This document shows, piece after piece, positions 5,600-5,666 of a DNA stretch of 5,666 nucleotides (its first letter is position 1; every line of letters starts with the position of its first letter). This DNA comes from CAYMAZ01 sp964526285 (lineage in GTDB: Bacteria; Bacteroidota; Bacteroidia; Bacteroidales; DTU049). The DNA is taken from positions 1 through 5,666 of the forward strand of contig CAZGIW010000139.1 of NCBI GenBank assembly GCA_964526285.1. The letters are read 5' to 3'. Below the pieces are notes generated by a model. The model worked only from the letters and a program-made list of their open reading frames with translations. It was not told where the DNA came from and did no database searches. The position numbers and the translations under genes are program-made.

Positions 5600-5666
5600 A
5601 GCCCGTCAGGAGCAAAGATATAATTTATTTCGCGATTTGTGGTTGTGGTTCCGTCAAAAAATGTTT
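5581..5666 (-). pseudogene. C-terminal fragment of a truncated RHS-repeat protein
   Basis: On the minus strand a frame enters from beyond the window edge and ends at TAA 5581-5583. Its last residues read NREINYIFAPDGLIAIYA. That pattern, a YI-x-(A/S)-x-DGL-x-A-(I/V)-Y run, is what precedes the YYLHxDHLGSI core motif in RHS/YD-repeat proteins, large secreted or surface proteins often carrying toxin tips. Here the frame stops before that core. None of the three minus-strand frames continues into it, so the gene looks cut off where the palindromic repeat begins. About 28 codons are visible and the rest lies outside the window, so the identification rests on one short motif. Confidence 0.55.

Overview
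The window looks like the chromosome of a member of the Bacteroidota, probably uncultured or environmental. The reasons are the AT-rich coding DNA, the lack of clear Shine-Dalgarno sequences, a TAnnTTTG-type -7 promoter element in front of all four main genes, a tgt gene of the kind seen in Bacteroidetes followed by an LptF/LptG-family permease, and an RHS-type protein remnant at the right edge. This assignment rests on sequence features and recalled families, not on a database search.

Layout: positions 1-449 carry no confidently identified gene. They hold a relatively GC-rich, hairpin-rich repeat island (1-180, about 46% GC by hand count), a long isolated stem-loop (217-279), and a possible small cysteine-containing ORF (288-491). 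Next come a Wzx-like polysaccharide flippase (450-1889, minus) and a GT4-type glycosyltransferase (2037-3176, plus). These two are divergent, and the 147 bp between them contains a -7 box for each gene. The glycosyltransferase converges on an LptF/LptG-family permease (best start 4271, minus) with only 12 bp between the stop codons. Upstream of the permease, in the same direction, is tgt (best start 5441, minus). The right end holds a second copy of the palindromic repeat seen at the left end and, overlapping it, the last codons of a truncated RHS-like protein.

How the genes relate: the flippase and glycosyltransferase fit together as parts of a lipid-linked or surface glycan pathway, one adding sugars on the cytoplasmic side and the other moving the product across the inner membrane. 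The permease is the membrane part of an LPS-export ABC transporter, so three of the four genes concern the cell envelope. Tgt, which makes the queuosine modification in tRNA, is a housekeeping neighbour. The four-gene block is flanked by two diverged copies of one 21-nt-spacer palindromic element in the same orientation. I consider this the main unexplained structural feature of the window.
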